From: Brachypodium distachyon
Taxonomy: Eukaryota > Streptophyta > Magnoliopsida > Poales > Poaceae
Direction: 5' to 3'
Length of the DNA stretch: 64,000 nucleotides
NCBI RefSeq assembly: GCF_000005505.3
Contig: NC_016134.3
Span: forward strand, 27,913,584 to 27,977,583
Positions 22,381 through 33,539 of the stretch are shown piece after piece (the first letter of the stretch is position 1; every line of letters starts with the position of its first letter). The notes beneath the pieces were generated by a model, which saw only the letters and a program-made list of their open reading frames with translations, was not told where the DNA came from and did not search any database. The position numbers and the translations under genes are program-made.

Positions 22381-22917
22381 CTCTCGCCTATGCTAACTCT
22401 GCTTGTCAGTCGGCTCCGTGATGAAAATCATGTAGCTCTGGTGATGCTCCTTGTACTCATTTCTTCCGGCATATTGCAGGATACCTTGGTCTTTCACCTG
22501 ATTGACAACATTGTTTACCGGAGGGGGTCCCTGGATCTGGGAGTTAGCGCCTGTGAGCGGTGGAGGAGGGGGCAGTCGACTTGCCTCACCCTTCTCGGCC
22601 CACTGCATCCAGCTGCATTGCCGAGTTGTGTGATTTGCCGGTTTGCTGGGATTAGTCGTGTGAAAATGACAAGGCTGATCCAGCATCAGCTCGAACGTAT
22701 ACTTCCGCTTGTCTTGCCAGTGCTTCTTTTGCTCTCCCTTCTTGACCCACTGCTGATTTCCAGTCTTTTGACGCTGGCTACAGCCGGCATCAGGTTGATC
22801 CTGAATAGCGGCAACATGGGCTAGCCCGTACTGGTAATCCGGCCTGTCGTCTTTTCTCTTGTTGCGGTGGTCTTGATGATCCTTCCTCCAGAATGCTCCG
22901 GCAGGGTTGTATGTCGG

Positions 22918-24750
22918 CTACTCCCTTTGCGGTTCTGCCGGCATCAGCGATGGCTGAGTCGGATCACCGAGCACATACATGTCGGCGATCTTGATCATTT
23001 CAGACAGAGTTGCTGGCATCTCTCTTTGCAGCTTTTGCCACAACATGCTGACATGCCGGCATCCATGGGCAAACCACGCTATGGCCTGCAACTCCACTAT
23101 CCCTTCACAGGAATTGTGGAGGTTGTTCCATTTTGTCAGGTAATCCCGGTCAGTCTCGTTGTCTCTTTGCTTGCACATGGACAACTGCTGAGGGTGATTT
23201 GGCCTCTTGTAAGTACTTGTGAAATTGCTGATAAAAGCTTTCTCAAAGTCTATCCAGCAATTTATGCTGCCTTCTGGCAAATTGTTCAGCCATATTCTTG
23301 CCGGCCCTACCAACATCTGTGGTACATAACGTACTGCCCATCTGCGATTGCCGCCTGCCACATGCACCGCAGTGATATAGTCTTCCAGCTAATCTTCCGA
23401 CTTTGTACTGCCGTCATATGTTCTCGTACCCCTAGGCAGCTGGAAACCCTGGGCTGGTGTCTCCCTCATGATCCGGTGCGCGAAACAACGCGGTCTCGGT
23501 GGGCCGTGTTCTTCCAGAAGCTCCGACAGATAGATTATGTCGAGCCGATGCCGGGCGTCCAGCGGCGACACTTGTCTGTTCCCAACTCGGGCTCCGAGCG
23601 GGCCGAGATTATCACGCTCTCGCCTGAGATAACCTTCATCACCCATGGCCGAGTACCCGTCGTCGTAACGGTCTTGCCGGCGATCCTCACCTCGATACAG
23701 GGGGTTGCGCCCGACATCGTGCTGACCTGCAGCAGTATTGGGTGTCGGACCCCGAGGTTGGTGTCCATGGCCAGCCGAGTTACGCTCTTGCTGATCTCGG
23801 CGATTGTTGCCGAGACGCAGACCGCTCTGGCTATCTTCGACTCTCCTGACCATTTGCTTCTCGGCCAGAACCGGGTCATAATGCTCTAGGCGTTTATCTC
23901 GGTCTGAGTTGACACTCTTGTCCTGTTTGCCACCAGCCGAGGACGCTTGCTTGTCAGCCCGGCCATCAGCGCCAGCTGCCGAGTGAATGACTTGAGATGC
24001 ACCGGGCTTGCCGTGCAATCTCATGTATGCCTCATTCTGCTCGTTGGCTGTGCGGAGCAACTCCTTCATGCGCAACTACTGCAGCCAGAGTGCCTCTCCC
24101 GTGAGATTCGGCAACTCTTCGGCCGCAGCCTCGGCGGCCCTGAGATTCTTGACAGGGGTGTTATATTTCGGTTTCAGTGCCGAAGCAAAACTTGCTGACA
24201 CTGCGGGCACCCTTCTGCCATCTCTAGCTATCTCGGCGTTACGCACTTCCCCAACTCGGCTAGGGTTAGTCAATGCGGTAGAATTAAGACCATGGGCTTT
24301 GTTATACTCACGGAGCAAAATATCAAGTTCTTGCCGAGCGCGAGCCACGTCGACAGCTTCCTCCAGCAGTTTCTGGCGCTCCAACTCCAACTCCGCCTGC
24401 AGCTGGGCCGGGTTAGCATTTGACGCCACCGGCACGGTCAACCGTTCGATGGAGGCCTGGAGCTGAGTCGGCTTTGGCGGCAGAGCCGGCGTGCCGGCTT
24501 GAGCAGCGACGTTGTCCGGCTTCTCCAAAGGGAACTTCGTCGTTCTGCCAGACTTGCTCAGGACCGCGCCGCTCTCTGCGGTGCACTTGCCAGCATCGAC
24601 GCTGTGAGCCGTCACCATGACCTCCACATGGTCAGCGGGGCAGTCGACATGCCGGCCGCGAACCGTACATACGGTGGGGGGATCTTCAGCCACCACCACC
24701 CGCTCTGGGTACCTGCAAGGACTGTTAGTAGCGACATAAACCTCATGCAT
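22918..24750 (-). pseudogene. gag of large Tat element, with in-frame stops
   Basis: The frame starts MHEVYVATNSPCRYPE at 24750. It runs through a charged region to the retrotransposon gag core (YVPQMLVGPARIWLNNLP, FEKAFISNF, then YLTKWNN). Two TAG codons interrupt an otherwise continuous reading: one after EALWLQ (near 24076) and one after TKSED (near 23389). The segment after 22918 to about 22390 continues with K/Q-rich and Pro-rich wording up to the protease. The product would form the capsid of the virus-like particle. Confidence 0.8.
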
Positions 24751-24923
24751 GCCGAAGTTGATGAAGCTGCCTGCGCAGGGAAGTGGCGCGTTGTTGAAGC
24801 AGCCGGCGTTGTTGTCGATGAAGCCCAGAGAGACGAATCTCTAGACCAAACCGGAGACCACGCGCTCTCCGGTGACGAGGAAGCTTCTCGTCCGGATGAA
24901 AACTCTAGCCAGCGCCGCTGCTG

Positions 24924-24941
24924 GCCCCACGGTGGGCGCCA
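24924..24941 (-). other. Primer-binding site of large Tat element
   Basis: In element orientation TGGCGCCCACCGTGGGGC lies two bases inside the 5' LTR end. It is identical to the site of the deleted plus-strand relative at 10616-10633. Confidence 0.75.
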
Positions 24942-24943
24942 AC

Positions 24944-25757
24944 TGTCTGGTGGTGTCACGGAAGATGACATAGGATGGCTTAACTTGGGGCCAATGGACG
25001 AAGGAGGAACCGGAAGAGGGAGGACGTGCAGAGAAACACGCACAAACACACAAGCACACACAGATTTACCCAGGTTCGGAGCCCTCTTGTCGAGGTAACA
25101 CTCATACTCTTGCTTTGTTGTATAAGCCGAGATACCGAGATCTACAATGGCGCTCCTTGAGCATTACTCTTGAGGAAGAAGAAGAAGAAGAAGGGGAAAA
25201 CCCTAGAAGACTAAGTGATCCGATCCCTCTCCTGGGAGGGGTAGTGCTCTATTTATGGGCCGCCCATGTCACACTGACATGTAGGTCAGGGACTAACGTT
25301 ATCTTCTAAGGACCCCGCCGGGCACGTGCCTTGGTTCCCTCCGGGTGGCACCGCAGGGGACAAGACAATTTTACTTTTCCTGGCATCCTGCAATAAGTAC
25401 CGCTGCCACCTGCCGGCTTCCGTCACTGATTCTCTTTCGGTGCTTCTTTGCGCAGTCGCCTGACACCGCAATGTAGGCAACGACTGCTTTCCCGTGGTAA
25501 TGATAACACTACTTTACTTTACGCCATGCAATTGAGGACAAGACCGTTGAGACATCCCGGCGGTGGCCGAAATCAGAGTACTCGTCCTTATCCTGCAATC
25601 ACATAAGACAAGATAGGCATGCTGGTATACACTTGATATGTCGGCTTATTATTAGTTTGGCTTAAGGATGCCAGCATACATGTCCGTGCCGACTTTGTGT
25701 TCGTTATCTTGGATAATTTGTGTCGTCATGACCCTACCCGGAGTCATTCCTCCGACA
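24944..25757 (-). repeat. 5' LTR of large Tat element
   Basis: The 814-bp LTR runs TGTCTGG to TCCGACA on the plus strand. It is colinear with the left LTR and followed by the right CCCAG duplication (25758-25762). Confidence 0.9.
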
Positions 25758-25762
25758 CCCAG

Positions 25763-26584
25763 ATGTGCCAAATTCCTCTTGAGTACAAGAAGATCACCAG
25801 AACACCATGCCCATCGTATTCCTTCGACCAAACAAAAACTGGTTCGCGCAACCAAACACAGAAAAATGCATATCCCTATCGATCCATATCATCCATGGAT
25901 ATCCATTTTTGTTTGACGGTGAACCAAGCACATCCTTAGTTTATCCTTTTCTATCTTTTGGTCTATATATACTGGAATTATTCTTTACTGATCGTCTGGT
26001 AGAAGCCAGCAAGACTGTCCCTGGTTAATTGAACTGTTTATCGTTTTGAACTTGTGACCAAGGAATCCTGGTCATAACATTGATAAGTTTGCGTTAGAGC
26101 GGAAAAAAATGTGGCCAGGAACCGACGGTGTTCCTAGTCAGTGCCAAATGTTTATCTTTTGAGATCTGTTTCTTGGGCCATTTGTTGGACCCAGATATGA
26201 ATATCCTAATTAGTGCAAAATGTTTATCTTTTTGAAATGACAAGTTAGATATATGTACAAGCACACATAATCTGGACGCTTCTAGTAATCCCATATCTAG
26301 CTAGCTTGTCCGCCCCAGCTGCAAAGGCCCTCCTTTGCCATTTCTCCGATGTTGTTGGCAATCTACATTACTAAATCGCGGCAATCAAATCCTACCATTG
26401 CGCTTCAGGTAAAATTCTCAGCAAATAAACAAAGGATGGGTCACGTTCCTATGAGTCCCCATGTACAAGAATATACTTATAAGTGCAATTGGAATTGGTT
26501 CTTCTTAATCTTTCAGTTATACTGTATATGTTATGCACATGCAAAATTACTTGGTCGTGGTTAATTACTAGCGTGAGGGCATCT
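25763..26584. other. Intergenic, no gene recognised
   Basis: No coding region is supported. The phrase tgccaaatgtttatctttt / tgcaaaatgtttatctttt occurs twice (about 26142 and 26215), a minor local duplication. Confidence 0.4.
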
Positions 26585-27065
26585 GTAAGCCTGTTCGATG
26601 ACTTCGTGTACGTGCGGGTCTGCTAGAGGACAAATTGATCCATATAAGGCTTATGAAGAAAGTGCTAATTTATTCAAATAGAAAGTAAAAAGTTTGGCAT
26701 GATAAGAAAATTTAGAAAAGTGAATTTAAAGTTGGTGATCAGGTATTATTGTTCAAACTCTCGCTTCAAGTTTTCTGCTGGAAAATTTGTTTCAAAATGG
26801 AGTGGACCATTTGTAATAAAAAAAATTATCACTCGGGAGCCATATGCCTCTACGAGTATCCAAGTAAAACTTTTGTTGTGAATGGCCAAAGAATAGCAGG
26901 AAACGAGCAGCCCATTCGACCGTGGATGGGATCAGCAAAGATAACTTGACCTACTTGGTGCCAGGGCCTGGTTGGTGTTGTGGATCAAGCACACACTGAG
27001 CCTGCACATCAATTCGAAGCCTGCCGGAATTAAGAAGATACGTGCACAACAGTGCCTGCTTAGGA
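26585..27065 (+). pseudogene. Ty3-type integrase C-terminal fragment, copy 1
   Basis: Across frames the plus strand reads like the tail of a Ty3/gypsy polyprotein: a KWHDKKI-like stretch, FKVGDQ, LLF-LSLQVF, a KWSGPFVIKK segment (present as a 60-residue open piece at 26699-26881), KTFVVNGQRI and a final PWMG. Stops and indels break it. A second, independently decayed copy lies at 36540-36982. It differs in wording from the Tat integrase above, so it comes from another lineage. Confidence 0.6.
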
Positions 27066-27069
27066 TGCG

Positions 27070-27930
27070 TTCTTCTTCTTCTTCTTTTTTTTTAAGAGAA
27101 CCTGGTTCATATTATTAAGGTGGGGAACAAGCCCCACAGAACAGTACAGCTCGATTTACATGTAGGATCTTAAAAGCTAACTAAATTACAACAAGATCCT
27201 TGTAGAGTACGTGGCGCTTGGCCAACATGACTAACCACCACGTGTCTTGTGCTTTCCCTCCAGCTGCCACCTCAACTTGAGTAAACTTACACGCGTCCTT
27301 GGAGAAACCTCGCCACCGAACGCAGCAGGGAATGACTCCGGCGAGCATCAGCACTGCCCAACTCCGTCGATGCAAGGAATCCAACTGACTAGCTTCCTGC
27401 CTCCAGTGCAAGTTGCTTGGAGGAAGATGTGGTCGACGCCGCCTGTGATGGAGGGAATCTTCACGACGCCGAATCATACCAAAAGCCCCTAAATTGGGCA
27501 GATGCTCCCAGTACGAGATCCGGGCCAAGCTTTGGCAGTCAACTTTCAGCCATTGTTCCCCGAAACCGCATAGCGGACCTCTGGAATGGAGGTTGAAGGA
27601 GGATTCAAGTGCTTCAAGTTAACCACTGAAGCCGAAATCAGATCGTCGCCGGCGCATATGAATCACACTAAAAGCATCACCGGAGAAAGATCAGATTTGC
27701 CCAAACCAGAAGAAAGACCGATAAGAAGCATCAACAAGGGATCGTTGGAGTACAAGATGATTCAAGAAAATCACCGACGAATAGGGGAAACCAGGTACAA
27801 GCACAAAGGAAAAGCAAGAGAGGGGACCCTCAGAACTGGAGCTAACCTGAGAAGATCCACACGAATCAACTAAGGACAGCAGCAAGATACTCAGATCTGA
27901 GGAAGGGGCTGATTTATTTAGAGCTAAGAG
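27070..27930 (-). mobile_element. Probable LINE-type retroelement piece, minus orientation
   Basis: The left edge is a T-run preceded by a ttc repeat (27070-27095), that is, a poly(A) end on the minus strand. The following sequence (minus frame 27181-27528, rich in Arg/His/Leu) resembles LINE-derived filler common in grasses, but no reverse-transcriptase motif is seen. The right edge is undefined and no target duplication was found. Confidence 0.35.
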
Positions 27931-27941
27931 GGGAACGGGAG

Positions 27942-29307
27942 GAGAAAATTACATAGAACAATCACATTTGAGACGATCTTCTAGGAAAACCACAAATTTT
28001 AAAAAAAATTACAAATTGCCACTGCTTTCGGTATATTGGTCACCTCATGCACTAATTGTTCGGTTAAGCGCGTTTTGATGGAGAAACTGATAATAGACCC
28101 CACTTGTCAGGCTCCTGCTCCAAACCCCACCGCCTTGACTTGGTTTGACCTGGGTCTGAACCGGTCCATCCCCGCAGCAGTTTAATCTCTGGAAAAGCAG
28201 GCCGATTGTAAAGCCGAGCAGGAGCACCAGCACGCCGGCCCAAAGGCGCTGCTGCTCCTGCCGGGCAGCGAGGTGATACTCACCCTGAAGGTCGCCGTGA
28301 AGCTGGCTGCCTCTACACCGTGCGCCCCCTCGCCTGGCCGCTTGACTCATCGCGGAGCAGCTCAAGTCTGCCAGCGCCAGCGTGAGCACGGGCCGTGGGC
28401 GGCGCGGGCAGAGGCCGAGTTGCTCGGGGAAGGCCGAGGCCGGGTCTTCCAGGCGTAGCACGGCGAAGGAGCGGAGGGGGTAGTCCTCTTGGAGTTGGGC
28501 GCAGCAGGCAGGGTTGCATGACCTTGCAGATGCCGAATGGTGCCGCTGCGGCGCCGCGTGTAAGCGTGTTCAATCTTGAGGACGTAGGTGACGGGGGGCG
28601 AACTCGGCGACTGGTGATGGCGTGGTCCCCCATGGGGCTGCCGGCAGCAGGGCGCGCGCCCTCACAGGCTTCAATCCCGGCTGGGAGGCGGTGAGGTATG
28701 AGGCTGGTCGGGAGAGTACTGCGGTGGCGGGGGAAATGCTGGGCTACTGCGGTAGGTACCTACCCACTGTGATCACGGCTGTTCAATTTTTGTGTGGATA
28801 CGTGCAAATAGAGGCTTAGATTTACATGAGCACTGTTGGCGCACTGTTTTGGGTGGGCCCCGCACACTGTAGATGCGGCTGTGCACTGTTCCCCATACTG
28901 TTCATGAACACACTGTCCTGGATACTGTTTCCCACACTGTGCACTAGCACAGTTTTGCACGAATCCGATTGCAAACGAACGGCCAGATAGACGAGGTACC
29001 CACCTAGGTGGGTAGAAAAATCACTCTCGCCGTGGCGGCTTCATTTTCGGTCGAGGGAAGAGGAGAGAGAGAGGTGCGGCCGTGTGAGATGCACCGGTCG
29101 AACCAGGTTCATGCGGTCGGGTTTGGAGCAGGAGCACTGACAAGTGGGGTCCATTGTCAGTTTCTCCGTCAAAACACACTTAGCCGAACAATCAGTGCGT
29201 GAGGTGACCAATATACCCGAAAGCGGTGGCAATTTGTAAAAAAAATTAAAAAAATGTGGTTTTTCTAGAAGGTCATCTCGAATGTGGTGGTTCTATGTAA
29301 TTTTCTC
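27942..29307. mobile_element. Mutator-like element, ~190-bp TIRs, GC-rich cargo
   Basis: The ends are inverted copies (GAGAAAATTACATAGAAC ... GTTCTATGTAATTTTCTC). The similarity continues ~190 bp inward, through the caaattgccac and tattggtcacctca motifs. The 9-bp flanks GAACGGGAG (27933-27941) and AAACGGGAG (29308-29316) match at 8 of 9 positions, as expected for Mutator-like transposons. There is no transposase. The GC-rich centre (28190-28760) contains open frames on both strands, including a minus-strand one (28045-28461) with a hydrophobic stretch VLVLLLGFTIGLL. A captured host gene fragment (Pack-MULE) is possible but the source is not recognised. Confidence 0.8.
28769..28945. repeat. 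Cluster of CACTGT/ATACTGT motifs
   Basis: The word ACTGT, mostly preceded by C or T, recurs about nine times in 180 bp at irregular spacing of 12-60 bases, inside the Mutator-like element near its right TIR. It could be a decayed short-unit satellite or transposase-binding array. Confidence 0.5.
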
Positions 29308-29344
29308 AAACGGGAGAGGAGATCAAGTCGAAGCCGTTCTTCCA

Positions 29345-30045
29345 TTGGGCAGATATGGGTTCGGACACGGAAATGGATACGGAATATAATGGATTATGCC
29401 GGAAACAGGGACGGTACGGTAGCGGAGCGGTACCGGACCGGAAACGGACAATAATGGACGAATAATGTCACATAATAGCAAATTTACAGTCACTTAATCA
29501 CTACATATAATACAACATTAGCCAGAAGTGAACACCCAATTAATCCACGTCCAGCAACAACCAGTCCACTTTGTAACTAGTAGTCTCACACACACTGGAC
29601 ACATGCTCTCAGAAACGCTTACCACAAAATATTACCCAATTAGCCTAGTAGGAAAGAGAAGGGCAGAAGACTAGCCATAAGCTACCGGGGAGAGAAGACT
29701 GAACGAGAGACCGAGAGAAACGATAGTGTTCGTGGGTTCTGGCTATGTCTGAGCTAACGGTTCAGTATACGGGCTATTAAATGGGCCTTAGGCCTTAGCC
29801 CGTTAATTAGCAGCACAAAAGGGATAATATCCCAATTTTTACCGTCGGATAATCCGACTTAAAATCCGGATAATCTGATATCCGTCGGATAATGCTTATA
29901 CCGTTTCTGGTACCGTGTCCAATAACATATCCGATATCCGAAACCGTATCCGACCGGATAGTCATTTTTCTTCCCATATCTGATACCGTCGGATCCGGAA
30001 CCGGATTTAGCCGGATAAAATTCGATCCGGTTTCACCCATACCAG
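29345..30045. mobile_element. Possible hAT-like non-autonomous element
   Basis: The left part (cagatatgggttcgg...) and the reverse complement of the right end (ctggtatgggtgaaaccgg) form a loose inverted terminal pair. The subterminal regions are packed with acgg / ccggat / tatccg words, like the AACGG-type repeats of Ac-like elements. No 8-bp target duplication could be confirmed, and no transposase ORF is present. Confidence 0.4.
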
Positions 30046-30889
30046 CTTCATGTCATGTCTCTTCATGGACCTCTTTTGGGTATGTGAGCGAGGCATGGTT
30101 GCTCTCGCCTAGCTATTTGGAACACACAGAACTTAACAATTCCGAGCACAGAAATTTAGGAAAGTGTGGAGCACATCGTAGCCGGCCAGTCGAGAAGATG
30201 CGTCACACGCGGGCACAAGGCAAACATAGGCCGTGAGCCGGTCGCTGCGCGAAACGGCTAGCCGGCGAGTTCTCTTTTAGACTTCAACTGAATCAAATCA
30301 TGGTTTGGAGTTTGTTGTTTGCAAGTTATATTTGGGATAAAAAATCGTTGCCCGGTTACAATTCATACTAGAAGGTGTGCCCGTGCGTTGATACTGGTCA
30401 ACAAAACCACAAGCAATTTTATTTTTCTGTGTAGTAAGCCTGCTCATGGATATCCGACCCGGATGGTTATAGGTTATGTGTCGACGTTTATGAAAATGGA
30501 TATACTCGATGGGTCGTCCCGTTTTTCATGTGTAGGTTATGGATATAGATTTATACTCCGTAGTAAGGTTCCCGTGCGTTGCTACGGACAAAAAAAGACA
30601 TATAAAGACATCAAATAAAATGATATATCATTTCTGAACATATATTATCTGTAACGAAAATACAATTGATAATCATGTCATAACTATTGTGAATAATTTT
30701 TGTCGAAATACTACATGTATCTAGATGCTTTTTAGGAATATATACATCCATATTTGGGCAAATTTGAGACAAGAATTATGAGACTACATATGTTCAACAT
30801 AGTGGAGTGCCCATGCGTCCCCTCCCGGTTCTCTTTTCCGTCCAGCAAGGAGCCGCTGCAGAGGATCTGACCGTCCTCTCTAGATTTTA
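30046..30889. other. Repeat-derived intergenic interval
   Basis: The motif gtgcccgtgcgttg (about 30376) and its variant gttcccgtgcgttg (about 30569) flank ~200 bp, a pattern seen at grass DNA-transposon ends. The segment 30670-30780 resembles the interior of the Stowaway element at 8717. A ~40-bp phrase around 30325 (tatttgggataaaaaatcg, then ggttacaattcat) recurs at 36147. No gene is supported. Confidence 0.4.
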
Positions 30890-31340
30890 TTCTGTCTTGC
30901 TCTGAAGGTGTTAAAGATGATAGGTTGCGCAATAGAGCACCCCCTGAACTCTACAGACTTGAGCTAAATTCTTGTCAAGTGCTTGGAAATTAATGGGAGG
31001 CACATTGGATATAGGCACATGAAAGTCTCCCATCATCGACATAAACTCCAAGCACCTGAACTTGACACGAGACAGCATACCGGAGTCAATATTCAATATT
31101 TTTTAGTAGCTCATTCGTGTCATCACCATCGTAGAGACTGATCTTGCATGCATGTAGAAGTATTCGTTCACAGGAGAGAAGTAGATAGAACAAACTTGTT
31201 CAAGGCCTAGGCATTCTCGTAGGTCTCTTCTCTCTCATCATCAGTATTGATGAGTAGGGATGGGACAGCCTTCCATAAGGTGCGCCAGCAGTGATCAAGA
31301 ACGCAGGTCCTCACAACCATCCATAAGCAGTCAGAAGATA
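30890..31340 (-). pseudogene. F-box/LRR pseudogene fragment
   Basis: The minus strand encodes RTCVLDHCWRTLWKAVPSLL, the last part of a plant F-box and its linker, then NTDDEREETYENAQ. Further on, the part below 31110 aligns with 33670-33960 and the inverted copy at 33905-34186 (shared phrases gtcaagttcaggtgcttggag and atccaatgtgcct). Stops after NKFV-like wording show decay. Confidence 0.65.
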
Positions 31341-32690
31341 AAAAGTGTTGAAGTGATAAAAAGTGCAGATAACAAGACAAGTAAATTAACACGTACATAG
31401 CACCACTAATTATTATATAGATGAAATAATTTGAAACATGATTTTCTTTCCTGCAGTGAGGTAAACTAAAGCAATCGAGGTAATGTCTATCTACCCCAAT
31501 TGTGTTTGGTGGGATTTCCAATTTCTGATTTTGAGAGGAGAATTGAAATGGAGTCCAGAAGTTCGCATAACAATTGGGTACTCTAGTCCCTCGATGCTTA
31601 TAACTTGGATCATTAAACTCTCGCACAACAACGGCCACATAATTTGTTACTTAATTAAATTGTAGTGTGACTATTTTGAAGTAAAATATTAACTACATCA
31701 AAAAAACAATTTTGAACAGGTCACAAGCAGCATAATTGGGGAAAAGAATCTCGGCACTGCTTGAACCATGGTAGTTTGCTTCCAAATGCAAATAAGTTTT
31801 CTTCATAGACGATTCGATAGCGAAAAACCATGTAGTCATGAGGAGAGGCAAAAAGGAGCATCGTTGGGGTCGACGGAGTAACTTCACAACAAGACTATGA
31901 AGGTTTCCCTGATTCCACGACCAGGCAAGAAGAAGAGGTGGCAAGACGGACGATCCAGACAAGGACGAATACAAAATTACCCGCACAAGACGGGGCCTAT
32001 GCTAGAAGCAGCCACAGTGAGGTCCAAATGTATAAGAGGAAAGAGAAGACAACAAAGAGAAAACACAATATTCGTGTCATCACGATCATTGAAATTGATC
32101 TTGCATGGATGCAAAGGTATTCATTCACGTGATAGAAGTAGATTATGAAGAAACTTGTCAAGGCCTGGGCATTCTCGTAGGTCTGTTCTCTCATCATCAG
32201 TATTAATGAATAGGGATATATAGGACAGCCTTCCATAGGGTGCGCCAGCGGCGAGCAAGCACGCGGGTCTGCACAGCCTTCCATAAAAGTCAGGTGTGAT
32301 AAAAAGTGCAGAGAAGGAGACAAGTAAATTAACATGTAAATAGCACCACTAATTATTATATAGATGAAAGAATTAGAAACATGATTTTCTTTCCTGCTGT
32401 GAGGTAAATTAAAGCAATCGAGGTACTGTCTATCTACCCCCTTTGCGTTTGGCAGGATTTCCGATTTCTAATTTTGAGCTGGGAATTGAAATGGAGTCCA
32501 GAAGTTCGCATAACAATTGGGTACTCTTGTCCCTTGATGCTTATAACTTGGATCATTAAACTCTCGCACAACAACAGCCACCTAATTTTTTACTTAAATT
32601 GTAGTGTGACTATTTTGAAGTAAAATATTAACTCACCGAAGAAAGAATGACTTTGAACATGTCATAAGCAGCATAATTGAGGGAAAAGAA
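31118..32690. repeat. ~620-bp direct duplication (31118-31745 and 32075-32690)
   Basis: Both copies begin in the F-box fragment (catcac-atc...gatcttgcatg). They continue through aaattaacatgta-atagcacc, gattttctttcctgc and gcaatcgaggta-tgtctatc, and end around gtcataagcagcataatt. They are colinear with few differences. A ~330-bp unrelated insert lies between them. Confidence 0.75.
32075..32300 (-). pseudogene. F-box/LRR pseudogene fragment, second copy
   Basis: This is the minus-strand homologue of 31118-31340. The reverse strand shows a frame-shifted version of the 'TCVL..R-LW-' F-box end and then MREQTYENAQAL. It lies within the direct duplication and is not translatable as a unit. Confidence 0.55.
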
Positions 32691-32698
32691 AACATTAC

Positions 32699-33066
32699 CA
32701 TGAAAAATCCAAAATAGACATTAGTCGGCTTCATTATTTCCAAAGTGAAAGGCCTCTTTGACTTAAACTGATCTGCCTTTTGACGGCCATAGTTCTTCCT
32801 TCCTTCACTTACAGGTGGCCTTTGGATCTTATTGCCGATTGCTTTTGACTCGTCATACTGCCTATAAATTTGGACATTATGAGAATACTTGTAGAATTCA
32901 TGCACTCCAACATAATCACATACTAACCACATTGCAGCAAGTTTGCCAAAAACATATGAGTTTAGGGGATGTATAACTTATTTCTACCAGGTACTCCTTG
33001 ATACTTCATCACTCCGAGGACATTTTGCAAGGGATACTTCTAGCATGGTGCATGAGGAATCAGAGT
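32699..33066 (-). pseudogene. B3 (REM-type) gene fragment, two exons
   Basis: Two minus-strand segments match exons 3 and 4 of the intact B3 gene at 40871-44679. The first (33066 down to 32988) reads DSDSS-TMLE after a CAG acceptor and is followed by a GTAGAAAT donor. The second (to 32699) reads RPPVSEGRKNYGRQKA, then FKSKRPFTLEIMK, then VYFGFFM, and is followed by a GTAATG donor as in the intact gene. Neither flanking B3 domain half was found nearby. It is a partial paralogous copy. Confidence 0.65.
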
Positions 33067-33535
33067 CTGTGCAATGGAGAGTAAACTTGAAGAAAAATCA
33101 TATGAATACTTTAACAGAGCGGCTGTTGTCTGATTGCTACCTAGATCTTGGTTTGTCGCCGTACGCAGATCCCAGTCAAGATGAACAATTGGAGGCGGGT
33201 GGCACTTTGAGAGGCCGGATCAAGGTCGACGCCTCTTTCGTTTTGGTGTCCCCCTGCCTTCCTCCCTCCCAGTGTCCATTGAAGCCAGCGGCCCTTGTCA
33301 AGAAGGAAAGAGATGTGGACTCCGGTTCTCGACTTGTCCAAAGTTTGGTTGCGACGATTGGGAAGGTGGTTAGGTTGAGGTTTGTTGTGTTGTGTGCCTT
33401 TTCGGAGCTCCAGGTTATGCATTGTCCTTTAGTTGTAATTTGCTATTCGAGGAAGGACTTTGGATCAAGGGTTGTTCTTGGGTCTTTGTTTTCTGATTTA
33501 TTACCTTTGCAATGAAGCTAATGTCGATCTGTTGC
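33067..33535 (+). other. Unrecognised open stretch between B3 and F-box fragments
   Basis: A plus-strand frame (part of 32943-33515) stays open through here with Leu/Val-rich wording such as LVATIGKVVRLRFVVL. It overlaps the antisense of the B3 fragment at its 5' end. No domain is recognised, no splice context is convincing, and it is not called a gene. Confidence 0.3.
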
Positions 33536-33539
33536 TCGC

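Larger units (their letters stand above)
13166..25757 (-). mobile_element. 12.6-kb Tat-lineage Ty3/gypsy element with antisense ORF (minus)
   Basis: Complete ends define the element: LTRs of 809 and 814 bp, TG..CA termini, PBS next to the right LTR, polypurine tract next to the left LTR and a perfect CCCAG target duplication. In element orientation the order is 5' LTR (right), gag, protease, reverse transcriptase remnant, RNase H tail, integrase, then a long segment carrying a plus-strand (antisense) multi-exon ORF, then 3' LTR (left). An extra antisense ORF between integrase and the 3' LTR is known for Tat elements such as RIRE2 and Grande. Gag and pol carry stops, frameshifts and an RT/RNase H deletion, so this copy cannot move by itself. 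The LTRs differ by substitutions and small indels, so it is not a new insertion. Confidence 0.92.

Noticed and set aside
22867..23889. 340-codon plus-strand ORF, the longest in the window
   Set aside because: It lies antisense over the decayed gag, has no domain wording, and mirrors the codon bias of the minus-strand frame. It is a shadow.
28045..28461. Membrane protein gene inside the MULE
   Set aside because: The hydrophobic stretch is suggestive, but the frame starts in the TIR and has no recognisable family. It is not called a gene.
32943..33515. 190-codon plus-strand ORF as a gene
   Set aside because: Its 5' part is antisense to the B3 exon fragment, and the rest has no domain, splice context or promoter.
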